Positions 47,515-58,144 of a stretch of DNA of 64,000 nucleotides are shown one piece after another. The notes beneath the pieces were generated by a model. The model was not told the origin of the DNA. It worked only from the letters and a program-made list of their open reading frames with translations, and searched no databases. The stretch is from Salvator merianae (taxonomy: Eukaryota > Chordata > Lepidosauria > Squamata > Teiidae): positions 34,623,946 to 34,687,945 of the forward strand of contig QVOM02000116.1 of assembly GCA_003586115.2 (NCBI GenBank). Direction: 5' to 3'. Numbering within the stretch: the stretch's first letter is position 1; each line of letters starts with the position of its first letter. Position numbers and translations under genes: made by a program.

Positions 47515-48240
47515 TTAATGCCTCTCTACATCCTTTTTAATGTTAAGCACCAGCAGTCTGGTTCCATCTTGGCTCAGGTGTAACTCATCCTTTTTGTACA
47601 GGTTTGGCTTGTTCCAGAATGTTCCCCAATGCCTAACAAAACCCTTCCTCTGCCTGATCCATGCATTAAGGCCCATGAGCTCTGCCTGTCTAAATGGTCC
47701 TGCGTGTGGAACAGGTAGTATTTCTGAGAATGCAACCTTGGATGTCCTGGACTTCAATCTTCTACCTAACAACCTAAATTTGGTTTCCAGGCCCTCCCAC
47801 CTACCCTTTCCAACTTTATTGGTACTGACATGTTCCACATCCACTTGCTTAGTGGCGTAGGAAGGGGGAGTGATGGGGGCGGTCCGTCCCAGGCAGCACA
47901 TCGTCCCGGGCAGCACATCCAGCCAGGGCCTTCTCTGTCCGCCCAGCATGCAAGGTTTCTCCGGAGCGCAAGCAAGAAGGAGAGCGTAGCGTCCAGCCGG
48001 CTGGTAGTTGTCGAGGTGGTGGCGGGGGTAGGAGGCTGCAGGGCAGGGCGCCCTCGCTCGCACTCCTCTGCCGCCGCATGGCCCCAGGCGGCAAAAATTA
48101 TAGCTACGCCTCTGCACTTGCTCCTTCCTCCTGTCTAGATGCTGTGTAATGCCCACAATCTTTGCACCCAGCAGGCAAGTCATCATGCAGTCTAAATGCT
48201 CACCACAACCCCATCTGTCTATGTTTCTAATAACTCATAT
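47515..48240 (-). pseudogene. CR1-clade LINE ORF1 with esterase (SGNH hydrolase) domain, interrupted
   Basis: On the minus strand the frame reads VDVEHVSTNKVGKGRWEGL, then SEILPVPHAGP, and ends near LYKKDELHLSQDGTRLL before VERH-stop. This is the esterase domain of CR1-type ORF1: the GTND block (here STNK), the Pro-rich centre and the D-x-x-H-L catalytic block (here DELHL). The N-terminal side continues after a 265-bp hAT-type insertion at 47850-48114, which falls just before the GTN block. The insertion happens to keep an open frame, so the 223-codon minus-strand frame across it is a chimera and not a host gene. Confidence 0.75.
47842..48122. mobile_element. hAT-type MITE inside CR1 ORF1, perfect 8-bp duplication
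   Basis: CACTTGCT is exact at 47842-47849 and 48115-48122. The element (47850-48114) starts TAGTGGCGTAGGAAGGGGGA and its right end reverse-complements to CAGAGGCGTAGCTATAATTT. This is the CAGTGGCGTAGCTA type of hAT terminus. The interior is GC- and CpG-rich. It split the esterase frame of the resident CR1 element and is therefore younger than that element. Confidence 0.92.
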
Positions 48241-48792
48241 ATTTTTCCCCCAGCTCCTCCATCACACCTGCTGAGGAAGCCAAACCATTTTCAGAAAGAG
48301 GTGCCCCCCAAATATATTTCACATACTGATCCATTGTGCTCCATGCCATATGTACCTCCAGAGCGCTTCATCCTGTTTTTTCAGCCAGGTGCATTTCCTG
48401 TATCCCTGGGATTGGTTGAGGGCAATTCCATGTTGTTGAAACACCCTCTGTTTGCCCTAACCCTCACTTTTCCCCAGATGCAGATGTAGCCTAGAGAAAA
48501 ATATGGCTACTGGCGAACTGACTGAGGCCAGTATTGACACTGACATCCAAGGCTGCCTGCAAATGGCAAGAAGTGATTGAAGGATCTTCTTTAGATCCAG
48601 CAGTTGTCACTCACCAGTCCAGCCAGAAAGCAGCAAAAAATCTTGGGTTCTCACCTCCATCTGCCACCTCATTACCTTATTGTTCCGGTTGCAAATACCT
48701 GGTGACTAGACCAGCATCAGCCCACTTCCCTTTGTTATTGCCCCCCCCCTTGGCTAGCATCCAGATATGTCCAACAGGAACAATAACACAAG
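48241..48792. other. Probably further CR1 5' sequence; unassigned
   Basis: The sequence lies upstream of ORF1 on the minus strand, but no CR1 motif was read with confidence. Confidence 0.3.
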
Positions 48793-48973
48793 GGCCCTTT
48801 CTGCACTTGGCCTTATTGTGGATTATATCCCAGAATAGGGACCTGCTATGCAGATGCTAGTGCAAACTATGGAAAGGTCTTGCCTAGGGTCTACCATAGT
48901 CTGTATTAGCATGCAGATGGCAGGTCCCTATTCTGAGATATAATCTGGAATACATCCAAGTGCAGAAAGGGCC
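48793..48973. mobile_element. Family Z foldback MITE, copy 3
   Basis: It starts GGCCCTTTCTGCACTTGGCC and ends 'ccaagtgcagaaagggcc'. The inner block 'gattatatcccagaataggg' is mirrored by 'ccctattctgagatataatc'. Arms are about 80 bp. It is the best-preserved of the three Z copies and directly abuts a family V copy. Confidence 0.8.
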
Positions 48974-48979
48974 AAGGAG

Positions 48980-49175
48980 ACAACAGACGAAGGTAAACAA
49001 TTGCTATTACGAAAAACCCAGCATTGTTGCTGGATTTCCCATAATAGTGATGCTTCAAGATATCACCTTGATATCCCAGGATTATATTGGGAATGTCAAA
49101 GATATGTGTGGCATTCCCAGGATATTCCTGGGAGAATCGTGGTTATTAATCCGTGTCTGGAGGCATCCTAAGGCA
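48980..49175 (+). mobile_element. Family V hairpin-rich repeat
   Basis: Successive imperfect palindromes are visible: 'ctattac...taatag' around 'aacccagcattgttgctgga', then 'caagatatcaccttgatatc', then 'attgggaatg...gcattcccag'. Collinear with 40975-41165 in the opposite orientation. It has no coding capacity; the family is unknown to me. Confidence 0.5.
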
Positions 49176-49399
49176 CAAAATAAGTTGGGTCTCAAATATG
49201 TGAAAAAACCTTTCCTAATGACACTGCCTGGTCAAGTGGGGGCATGGATCTGGATGCTTTGGGTGAACAGGAGCATCTATTGCCATCCTGTCTCCCTCAT
49301 TCACCACTGCTGCTTTTCACCTGCTCCCTTGCTCATCTCTTCACCTACTCATGCTTGATTGCCCACGGCCTTCATGATGCACTCTGCTTAAGGTTCACT

Positions 49400-49615
49400 T
49401 TTGATCTTGATCAGATGCTCCTTCTCTGTGCTGATGTACTTGTATTAGGGATTTTTTTAAAAAAAGTTTTCCTGAATTATTTTGTTGGTGTTTTGGTTAT
49501 TGTGCTTTATCTGTATTTCAATGCTTACTGATTTTTTAAAAAAAATCTTATGATCTCTCCTGGGATTGTTTGTTAAAGAGTGGGAAAGCTATTACAGGAT
49601 AAATAAATACAAATA
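49400..49615 (+). mobile_element. L2-type LINE 3' end
   Basis: 'tgtgctttatctgtatttca', 'gatctctcctgggattgttt' and the tail 'ggataaataaatac' follow the order of a squamate L2-type 3' UTR in sense orientation. Confidence 0.55.
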
Positions 49616-51879
49616 TATGATCAGCACTCATAACTTCTCAGGCAGAGTTGAATGTTCCGTTTATACTCTCCAATGGGCAGGAATTTTTGCTGCATCACTA
49701 AACAAATGATCTGCTTTTAAAATGTTTTTCACCATTCTTCAACTCACCCACTCCTTTTGCTGCATTTCCCAGAAAAGACTTGAGCCTATGCTCCAGCTTA
49801 CTTTAGGTGACAGACGGTCTAATGCAACATGAAGACATAGATGAATGTCAATAAATGAATTTATCTGGGTCAACACAGGGCCAAACTAGGCGAGAAATAG
49901 GAAACGCATAGACAGATTACCAATGGATCCATTCACTGAAGCTATTAGCAAAGTGAAATAAGCAATGGCCCATGAAAGGAGGGTCTTGCTCCTTTACTTA
50001 AATCTTCCCCATTTGACACCTCCCTCCTACAGGTTCCTTCTCCTTATCTACTTTCTCGTCTACACAAGAGAAGGAACTGAGTCACGTCTTTCCCTTAGGA
50101 GGAGGCATATCACACAGGGAGGCCATTTTGAATAGGCAGATGATAGTAGGGGAAAGGGCTAAGTGCACACACACCTATCCTGTTTCCCTTCTGAAACTGA
50201 CAGCCTCTATCCTGTGGCTGGTTTTCCCTGCCCTAAATACCACTGGCCTTATAATATGAGAATCCTTGTCACCCAGGCAGTGTGTAGCTTTGTGGCTAAT
50301 GACCAAGAGAAACATGGCAGTGCAGACATGATTAAATGACATTACTTGACTCTGGAGAGGGACATAATTAAGAAATGAATAAAAGCTGTTGAACACAGGA
50401 AGAAAGGAATAGTAATATGGAGGCATTTTTTCACTATAAGTGAAAAACTGTTTGTTTTTTTAAAAATTGTGAGTAGTTCTGGCCCATCTTTAATAATACT
50501 GTTGCAAAAATAAGAGATCCAACTGCAATACAATTGTGAGTTCTAAAGCACTTTATATCCTGCCAATTTACACTGCAATTATGACAGCATAGTCAGCTGA
50601 AACACTGCATGTTACACTCAAGCTCACGCTTTTCTCCACATTTTCTTGTGCTGTCTCATTCCCAGTCAATAATAAAAGGCGAGTTTTACTTTTTAATGTT
50701 TTTGCTATCAATATATGAATTCGCTTGTTTTCACCTTTGGCACCTTATTTCATTCATTCAGCTCACATGCAATAATTAAAATATTATGATCTTGTGTTGC
50801 TGAATCACATCACCTGTATTAGGGAGACAACATTCTATACCTTCTAATCTTCTCTGTTTACACTGACACTTCTGAAGTTTTTTCTCTCCAAAATACAGCA
50901 AACAGTACAAATTTACAATACAACTCCAATTCATGAAACTCTTTTAAAACACACAATTAACAACACCTCAGATGAACTGAAAGATAAAAGAAGCATTCAG
51001 AGCTGATCCATACAAGTAAAATTGTCCAGTTTGGGTCAGACTATAGTGTGAGGATTTCACGTGATGAGCTCTGGAACAGATATTGAAGCTATTCTGAGCT
51101 ACCATTTAAACCATCACTGCATCCAGACGGTCTGCTAATAAAGTGGCTCATTCCTGGTAGCACAACATAAAAAGCCTGCCCAGATGGCTGAGACTCCAAG
51201 GAAGCCTTTCCCAGCCACAGAAAGTAAAGTGCAGCTGGAACTCTGACCACATGACCTAAAAGGGTGGCTGAAATTCCAGCCATGAACCAGAAGGGCAGCC
51301 AGAAACCAATCCATGCAAGTGCCTTTGAGCCAGCTCTGTGTGCTAGATGCCAACCTGCGGATGACTCTTTGAGAAGTTGAGAGGTGTCAGAAGGAGAGAG
51401 AGAGGGGTATGGACATTCCTCATTATTTGTATATTTGCAAGTGCAGAATTGTTATCTGCAGCTTGTATATTAAGGAGTTCGCATTAGAGATTGGGAGGTA
51501 ATAAGTGCAAGTTGTATCTTTTTCAAGTTTATCTATGCCATTTTCAGAAATGTCTTCGTCAATCTTCATTTTGCCATAGGCAATGGGAAATTGGAAATTT
51601 ACAAGGCTTTCCAGGGAACTTACTCTGGTGATTAAAAAGAGATCATTTTGATCACTATTATCAGTCTCACTAAAAGTCATCACACTAAAGGAAGGAATTT
51701 TCCTTCCACTCTCTCTGCCTAGTGAAGATGCCTTTGTCTTGGACCTATTGAAAGTAAATGGAGCACATGTTCTAATTTATCTTCCCCAAAGTGTGGTCCT
51801 TTGGCAGCATAGAGTGGGTGGTAAATGGGACTGAGCTTTTCTCTGCAGCATTTTAATGTTTGGGTGTGGGTGTCTGCAT
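49616..51879. other. Spacer; possible conserved stretch at 50540-50860
   Basis: AT-rich, apparently non-repetitive. It contains many homeodomain-like TAATTA/CAATAATTA cores near 50770. No gene or firm repeat. Confidence 0.3.
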
Positions 51880-52330
51880 TGCCTGCCATGCTAGTAAGTC
51901 ATCAGGGGGATTCGGAGGCTGGGAATGCAAATTCCCAGCCTTAAAAATTGCTGGCTGGTACTTTTTTGGTCAGGCATCCAGAAGCAGCACACTTCTGGTG
52001 CCACTTCTGGTTGCCTAACCAAAATGGTGCCAGGGTTGATAAACTGGCTCAAAGACATGCACGGTCCAAACGCTGTCCATGGTCCAATATACTGCTGTGG
52101 TGTGATTGTGGACTGCTTAAAAACAATCCATGGGTGAAGTGAGACATGATGCCATTTTGGCGCTGAATCCTGCTCCCTGGCACTTCCTGTTTGGATGGGC
52201 CAATCCATTGGAGTGTAACCTCTCAGTAAACAGGCCAACCATGCAGACAAACCATATTACGGTCTGCACTGGTGTGGATAGGGCCCAGGAGTCAAACTCT
52301 AGGCTGTTTCTCCACTTACTGTATAAATGT
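51880..52330. mobile_element. Family X-related element, boundaries uncertain
   Basis: 'acatgatgccattttggcg' (52145-52163) and 'gcagcacacttctggtgcca' recall the X landmarks at 3497 and 38490. 'ggctgtttctccacttactg' at 52302-52321 looks like a Y-type end. Order differs from the other copies, so this may be an inverted or composite copy. Confidence 0.35.
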
Positions 52331-53659
52331 ATCTGGAGAGACATCTTGAATCATCATGTTTCCATTTGTGGTGGCAAAAGGTGCCCCATGACCAGAAAAC
52401 CTTCCCAGTGAAAGGTATGAACACTATCAGAGGTACTTTCGTGCATATGGTGTGATTTCTTGCCCTTGGCAAAAACACCTTGATCGATGTATCATTGGGT
52501 ACCTCCAGGTTCCAAAATGGATATGCAGCAGTGCCAACTGAAGTAGTGATCATGGCATTTTTGCCAAGGTGCTTGCCCTATTGTCTGTTTCTCCTCAATG
52601 TGGAGGCGTGGCCCAAGTTAAGGTACCAAACTACACTTCACCCCCATTCCACAAAATTGTTGCATAACTGTTCATAGTGGAATGGATGTAGAGGTAAGAA
52701 AGAAACAATCCTGCTAAGTCAATCTGATCCCTTCACATCCAACCACTTGGGAATGCAATGTCAGTTACTGTGGGCATGTTGAGATAATTTTGTAAATTGT
52801 CACTTGCACGAATTTTCATCACCATCTGCATTTTGTCCTTCTCACCATGCTTTCATCAGATTTTATTTAAAACATTCCAGTAGACTATCATCACCTCATA
52901 CTTCTCCAGCATCATTCCCTTGATATTGCCATTGTCAAATTGCCACCCTACATTTTCCCTTGCTTTATAACAGATTTTCCCTTAATCAGTTTCAGACATT
53001 TGATCAACAACCTGTTTGGCCGCATTCACACACAGTAAATAAAAGCACATCTCCGGCAGCTTAGAATGAGTTTAGAAATGTTTTTCAAGTTGAGTCCTTC
53101 ACATGCCAGTCTGTTCCTCCCCCCTCTTATGAACATTCTAGGTTAGAAAAAGTGGATTGAAGATGGGATGAGAACACGAGGGTCACATGCTACCCTGTTT
53201 AAAGTGATTCTGAGATTTTATTTTGCCATGAGTAAATGCCTTCTTTGCCTCCATCTGGGCACAATTATATTCACTTATCCAAATCTTATTGGGCACATGC
53301 CAGCATATTGCTATTATATTCTATCATGTTATAAGGATCTTTCTATTGTTGTTAAAATATCAGTACTAAAGAAACAATAGGCTGGTTGAACAACAGTAGC
53401 AAAAAGCGGATGCATACACCATCCAAACATACCAATAACAAGTTGATCTTGTGGTGGATATCATTGAAAAATGATATCAAAACATAATAATAATTGGAAG
53501 TATGACACTGTTTTCACTGCCAGAAATGCTTCAGAATCTACAGTGGTTTTGGCATATCCCCCCCCACACACACATACCTTTCCCTCCTCCAAGTCCTATT
53601 TCTAACTCTACTGTGGTCATGTATGGATTGGTTGGTTATCTGCCCAGTCCTGTTTCTGT
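52331..53659. other. Spacer; shared segment near 53095-53165
   Basis: About 60-70 bp around 'ccccctcttatgaacattct' match 14590-14660 in inverted orientation, indicating another dispersed element. The rest is ordinary. Confidence 0.35.
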
Positions 53660-54415
53660 TCCATTCATTGGGTGTCGACCCAGTGCATAGCGGCAGTAAA
53701 GAAAGCAAATTCAGTCCTAGGGGTAATTAGAAAGGGAATAGAAAACAAGTCAGCAAGTGTCATGGTGCCTCTTTATAAAGCTATGGTGAGATCACACTTG
53801 GGATATTGTATACAATTCTGGTGTAAAAGGTGCAGAAAAGGGCAGCCAGAATGATCAAGGGGTTGGAACACCTTCCTTTTGAAATCAGGCAGCAACATCT
53901 TGGCCTCTTCAGCCTTGAAAGACAGCATTTAAGAGGGGACCTGATTTAAGTATGTAAAATAATGCATGGTATGGAAAAGGTAGACAGAGAAAATTTCTTT
54001 TCTCTACCATGGAACACCAGGACCAGGGGACACTCTATGAAGCTGATAGGGAGGAGAGTTAGAATAGACAAGGGAAAGTATTTTTTCACTCAGAGGATCA
54101 TCAGTCTATGGAATTTATTACTGGAAGAGGTGGTGACATCAATCTGCCTGGATGACTTTAAGAACGGATTGGACAGATTCATGGAGGTCAGGTGTATCAG
54201 GTGGCTACTAGAATGGATGTCTAAGTACTGCCTTCAGGGTGGAGAGACAGGCAAGATACCTCTAAAGGCCATTTGCAGGGAGTCGAGAGCAGGTGAAAGT
54301 TTTGCCTTTTTATTCTGCTTGGGAATGCCCAGAAGCTATTGATGAGCCTCTATGTGAAACAGGATGCTAGACTAGATGGGTTGTGGCTTGATCCAGCAGG
54401 ATTCCTCTTATGTTC
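53660..54415 (+). pseudogene. CR1 LINE, 5'-truncated: ORF2 C-terminal part and 3' UTR
   Basis: The first frame has KKANSVLGVIRKGI and LYKAMVRSHLGYCIQFW, matching the conserved region near the end of CR1 ORF2. After a frameshift near 53825, the next has RTRGHSMKL, KYFFTQR and a 'slWNlLleEVV' block. An in-frame stop lies near 53957. The 3' UTR shows 'agactagatgggttgtggct' and 'gatccagcagg...ttatgttc', the typical CR1 ending. It encoded reverse transcriptase for retrotransposition; this copy is dead and lacks the polymerase core. Confidence 0.88.
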
Positions 54416-56084
54416 GCTCAAGGAGGTAACATTAAACATTCCAAGGAAAACAAATATCCTGTATTCATCATTAAGCTCCCTTATTCCAAATTCTCCTTCT
54501 TGAAGAAACAAAGGGACCAATTTAGGGAGCTAAAAGTACTGCTGGAGAGCAGTAGGAGAGAAGGAGCACATGTGACTGAAGAACCCTGACAACTAAATTC
54601 TTCTCCCAGGCTGGCTGGCACACACTAATTGATCAGCTTCTGAGATGTTCTGACAAACCCAAAGTGAGAGGTGGGTAGTAGTCTTCTGATGAGGATGGAA
54701 ACTCTGCCCTCCTGACTTCAGGATTAGTGCCCCAAATGGCATTCCCATGCAAATGCATGGAGAGTTGACTTTCCTGAACTTGCCCTCTTAAGGACGTTTT
54801 CTGTCACCAAGACAGTTGTAGACAATTGCAGAAAAGCAAATGCATTTGACCATGTCAGTAGATTCACAGCCATGTCAGTTCTTATAACGCGTTTGAACGT
54901 AGCCAGAGAAAGTCCTCTCATGCAGCATTCCTTTCACACCTCAGAAGACGCTGGAGATGTTTTGGAATTTCAAAAATACGGCATAGGCCTGCACAAATGT
55001 GAAACACTTCACAAATTCTAAAAAATGTCTGCTTCCAAAGCAATAAATGTCATTATTAATTACAGTTTATGCTCCCTTATTGAAAACAGTAGGAATTAAG
55101 CTGTCTATCAATAAACAAAGATCCTCCTCACAATTATCTAATTCTGTAAAAAAGTGAAAAATGACAGTAATCTCAATGATATCAACCAGGCCACTGTTGA
55201 ACTCTTAATTATTTTATAGTAAGCCGTAAACCTGAATGGCTAAGGTGGGATACTCCTTAATTTTAAATGACCCAGAGATAAAAAAGAAAGTAATACTTTA
55301 AGTAAGCCTTTGCATAATATTTTCAGTTTATTTAAAACAGAAAGAAAAATCTATTGAATTATTTGTTTCAAGATCACTGTTGACTGTGGAAAAAACAACA
55401 ACAGCAGATAATAGCCCAGAAAAACACTGAAAAATGAAACACATCATTAAAATCTATTGAACACAAAAAAGGTTTATCGGTAATTATAGGCAATTTGACC
55501 ACTAATTTTGCATGCGTTTGTGCTGAGTCAAATCACTACAGAGAAAAGTGAGAAGACAAGGAAAACCCCTTGGGCATTAGCGAAACAGTTGAAAAGAGAA
55601 TTTTAATTGATGAGCGGTGCTGTTAGCCACAGCAGAAAGACGCAGGGGTGGAGAGGAAGATACGATTGGAAAACTACCTTTGACATTTTCAAACCAAATT
55701 TTGTTCCACAGTGGATCAAAATACCATTCAGGGAGATCCAAGACTGTCTCCAGTAAGGGCCTTGCCCCTCCCCTACCACTGAGTTTCTTCTGTTCCTTGG
55801 GATGCCATTGTCTGCAAACCACTTTGTCTTTCTACCAAGGCGACACAAAATGGAACCCCAAGTGCCATGACATAAATTCTAATGAAATTGTCTTAATGTG
55901 CAGGCATTAGAAACACATCCCTCGCTCCAACCCAGTATGCAAATCTAAGCAAAATACAAACGCCCCACACGTCTATTCAAAACCCAAATTAGGGTTTCCA
56001 TATGAGAAAAAGGACAAGACTCTTGGTTTTTTAATAGTGGACAAAAAAAGAAATTTAACCATGTGCTGCTTGCATGATTTATTT
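54416..56084. other. Spacer; possible conserved stretch at 55030-55560
   Basis: The AT-rich stretch 55030-55560 looks non-repetitive, with dense TAATTA/ATTAATTA cores and balanced composition. It is the window's best-looking candidate for conserved non-coding DNA by eye only. Confidence 0.3.
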
Positions 56085-56300
56085 TTTACAATATTTCTGT
56101 ACTGCTTCTTATTAAAAATAATCTTAAAGTGGTTCACAACAGAACATTAAAATTGATATAGCATTATTAAGCATTATTAAAATTACGGATAGAAAAGGAA
56201 AGGAAAGCATTCCTGTTGGGAAGACCCAAGTAAAAAGATAGGCCTTCAATAGGTATCTTAAAACCAGAAGAGGAAAGATTTTCAGAGGTTAGGTACCACC
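56085..56300 (-). mobile_element. LINE 3' UTR fragment (L2/CR1 type)
   Basis: 'aatcttaaagtggttcacaa' then 'aataggccttcaataggta' resemble the reversed 'ggcggctcacaac...' type LINE 3' UTR. Diverged. Confidence 0.4.
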
Positions 56301-57950
56301 AGAGACAATATCTGCTTTAATTCCCTCTTCTATACAACTTTTAGAAAATTTTATCTGTCTAAAATAGCTATGAAATCGGTCATCTACATGAATGCACAAA
56401 ATATTAACATTGAGATGTGTCCACAAAGATTTTGATACTGGAATTACATGTCATTCATCTTGACTTAGTAATATCTGTAAACCCTTCTAACAGCATTCTT
56501 GGCCAACTTTTGCATGGGGTCCATTTAGACCATGCCACCAGTGTGCTGGGTGTGGGACATCCATATGATGACATGTGCCAGAAGGGCATAGTGTCTCTGG
56601 TGTGCAGTGGCCACTCAGCCATTGTGCCTGGTCCACACCCAGACCTAGAGGGCCTGTTTGCACTTTAATGCTAGCAAGTGTGGAGATGCTCACTAGCCCA
56701 GTGCATCCGCATTTCATGGAGGCCCTAGCAATTGGAAGCGTTGACAGATAGAACTGGCCCAGGCCAGGTTGGCCTTCAACTGGTCCCCTGCAACCCCATC
56801 CACCCCACTCAGTTCCTGGTGCAATCCACATCAGGTGCAATCTCTGTGGGAAGTGGGTGTGGATATTGCCTAATAGTCTTTTTCACCTTAACAGTCCGTC
56901 TATTGGCATTTTCATCTTATTGATCTGTCCGTTGTTTTCCCCTGCTCTGCTTCCTTCAGCCTTCTCAAGCTTAATATTTTCTAACACTTCACTTACTTGC
57001 ATCACGTTCCAAAGGTATGTGAATTTCTGCTTGATGATTATTGCCTCGTGGGAGAAATAGTTGGGTTTTTGTTGACCCAGGACTGATTTATCCATTTTTC
57101 TTGTAACCCATGGTTTCTTACACTGCATCTGGACAGCGACATAAGGCCACCTGGTAAAGTGCAGAGTGCAGAGACTAGATGGAGTGCAGAGACTAGATGT
57201 CACCACCCTCTTTGGGACCATAGCAAGCCCCAGGGTTGGAAAAACTGCTTTCAGAAGTACCTGCCATAGTAATCCCCAGCAAAGCAGTCCAGGAGCACTT
57301 TCTGCTTCATGCATTCCCACTGTTGCTGTCTGGAGGGGTGGCAATGGTGAAGGTGACTTATCTTTGTCAGTTTCTGTTCAGCACAGTTAAGCATTACACA
57401 GATAATGGTCAATGGCCATGGTCATTTCCTGTCTGCTGCTCAAGGCTGCAGAACTTTTGTACCACTGCGCTGATACCTGGAATGTTGGGAGGCACCAACA
57501 TTTCCTAGCTTGGTGGCAGAATCACCATAACCTGCCACACAGGTGGCCATTTTGCAGGCCCTGAACATACTGCCTTACTAATTTTCTCTAGTTCCACAAT
57601 TCAAAGGCATTTATTGTTTTTCTCTCTTTCTTAGGCTGTGTTTCACTCACCAGATGAGGTGTCTAGTAATACATCTTCTACCACTGTGTTTCATTTGCAG
57701 CAGCAGTAGACGCCTTTCAGCAATTGTCCATCCCATTACTGGGTGGGATTGTCAATCAAGCTGCCATTTATGGAGCGTGTGATTTTCTACTCTCAATGGA
57801 GATGCTTCCATCCACCACTAAAAATAATGCCTCCAAGCTGGAAAATGGAGATGAGGAGGCATCATTTTCCGTAGCAATCATGGCACCTCTCCTGGGAAGC
57901 AGCTGCTTCCATCCATACGTGGTGACCATGCCTTTGTATCTAACTTTCAT
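56301..57950. other. Spacer, partly repeat-derived
   Basis: At 56935-57060 the words 'cttccttcagccttctcaag' and 'ccaaaggtatgtgaatttc' resemble the Bov-B-like stretch at 2130-2215, suggesting another decayed RTE piece on the minus strand. The GC-rich stretch at 56500-56860 may be a DNA element without clear ends. No gene. Confidence 0.35.
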
Positions 57951-58144
57951 TTATTATTGTTATGGGGTACCACTGAGTCATGGCTGACTCCTGGTTGACT
58001 GCAAGGGCACCTTCATGCAGTTTTCTTAGCAGAGATACAGAAGTGGTTTGCCATTTCCTACTTCCGTGGGGAGACTGGGGATCGAACCAGCAACCTTCTG
58101 CTTTCCAGATAGCTTGCTCCACCACTGTGCTACAATCACTCCCC
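57951..58144 (-). mobile_element. Sauria-type tRNA SINE
   Basis: On the minus strand the head runs GGGAGTGATTGTAGCACAGT to GGTTCGATCCCCAG (box B GGTTCGATCCC intact). The body contains 'ggaaatggcaaaccacttct'. The 3' end 'gactcagtggtaccccataa' plus 'caataataa' resembles the Bov-B 3' end at 1962-2010 ('ctcagtggcacctagcaaca'). Shared 3' ends between Sauria SINEs and Bov-B are established knowledge. Well preserved. Confidence 0.8.

Noticed and set aside
47515..48186. 223-codon frame as a host gene
   Set aside because: Its C-terminal half is a CR1 ORF1 esterase remnant and its middle is a hAT-type insertion with target duplications. It is a transposon chimera.
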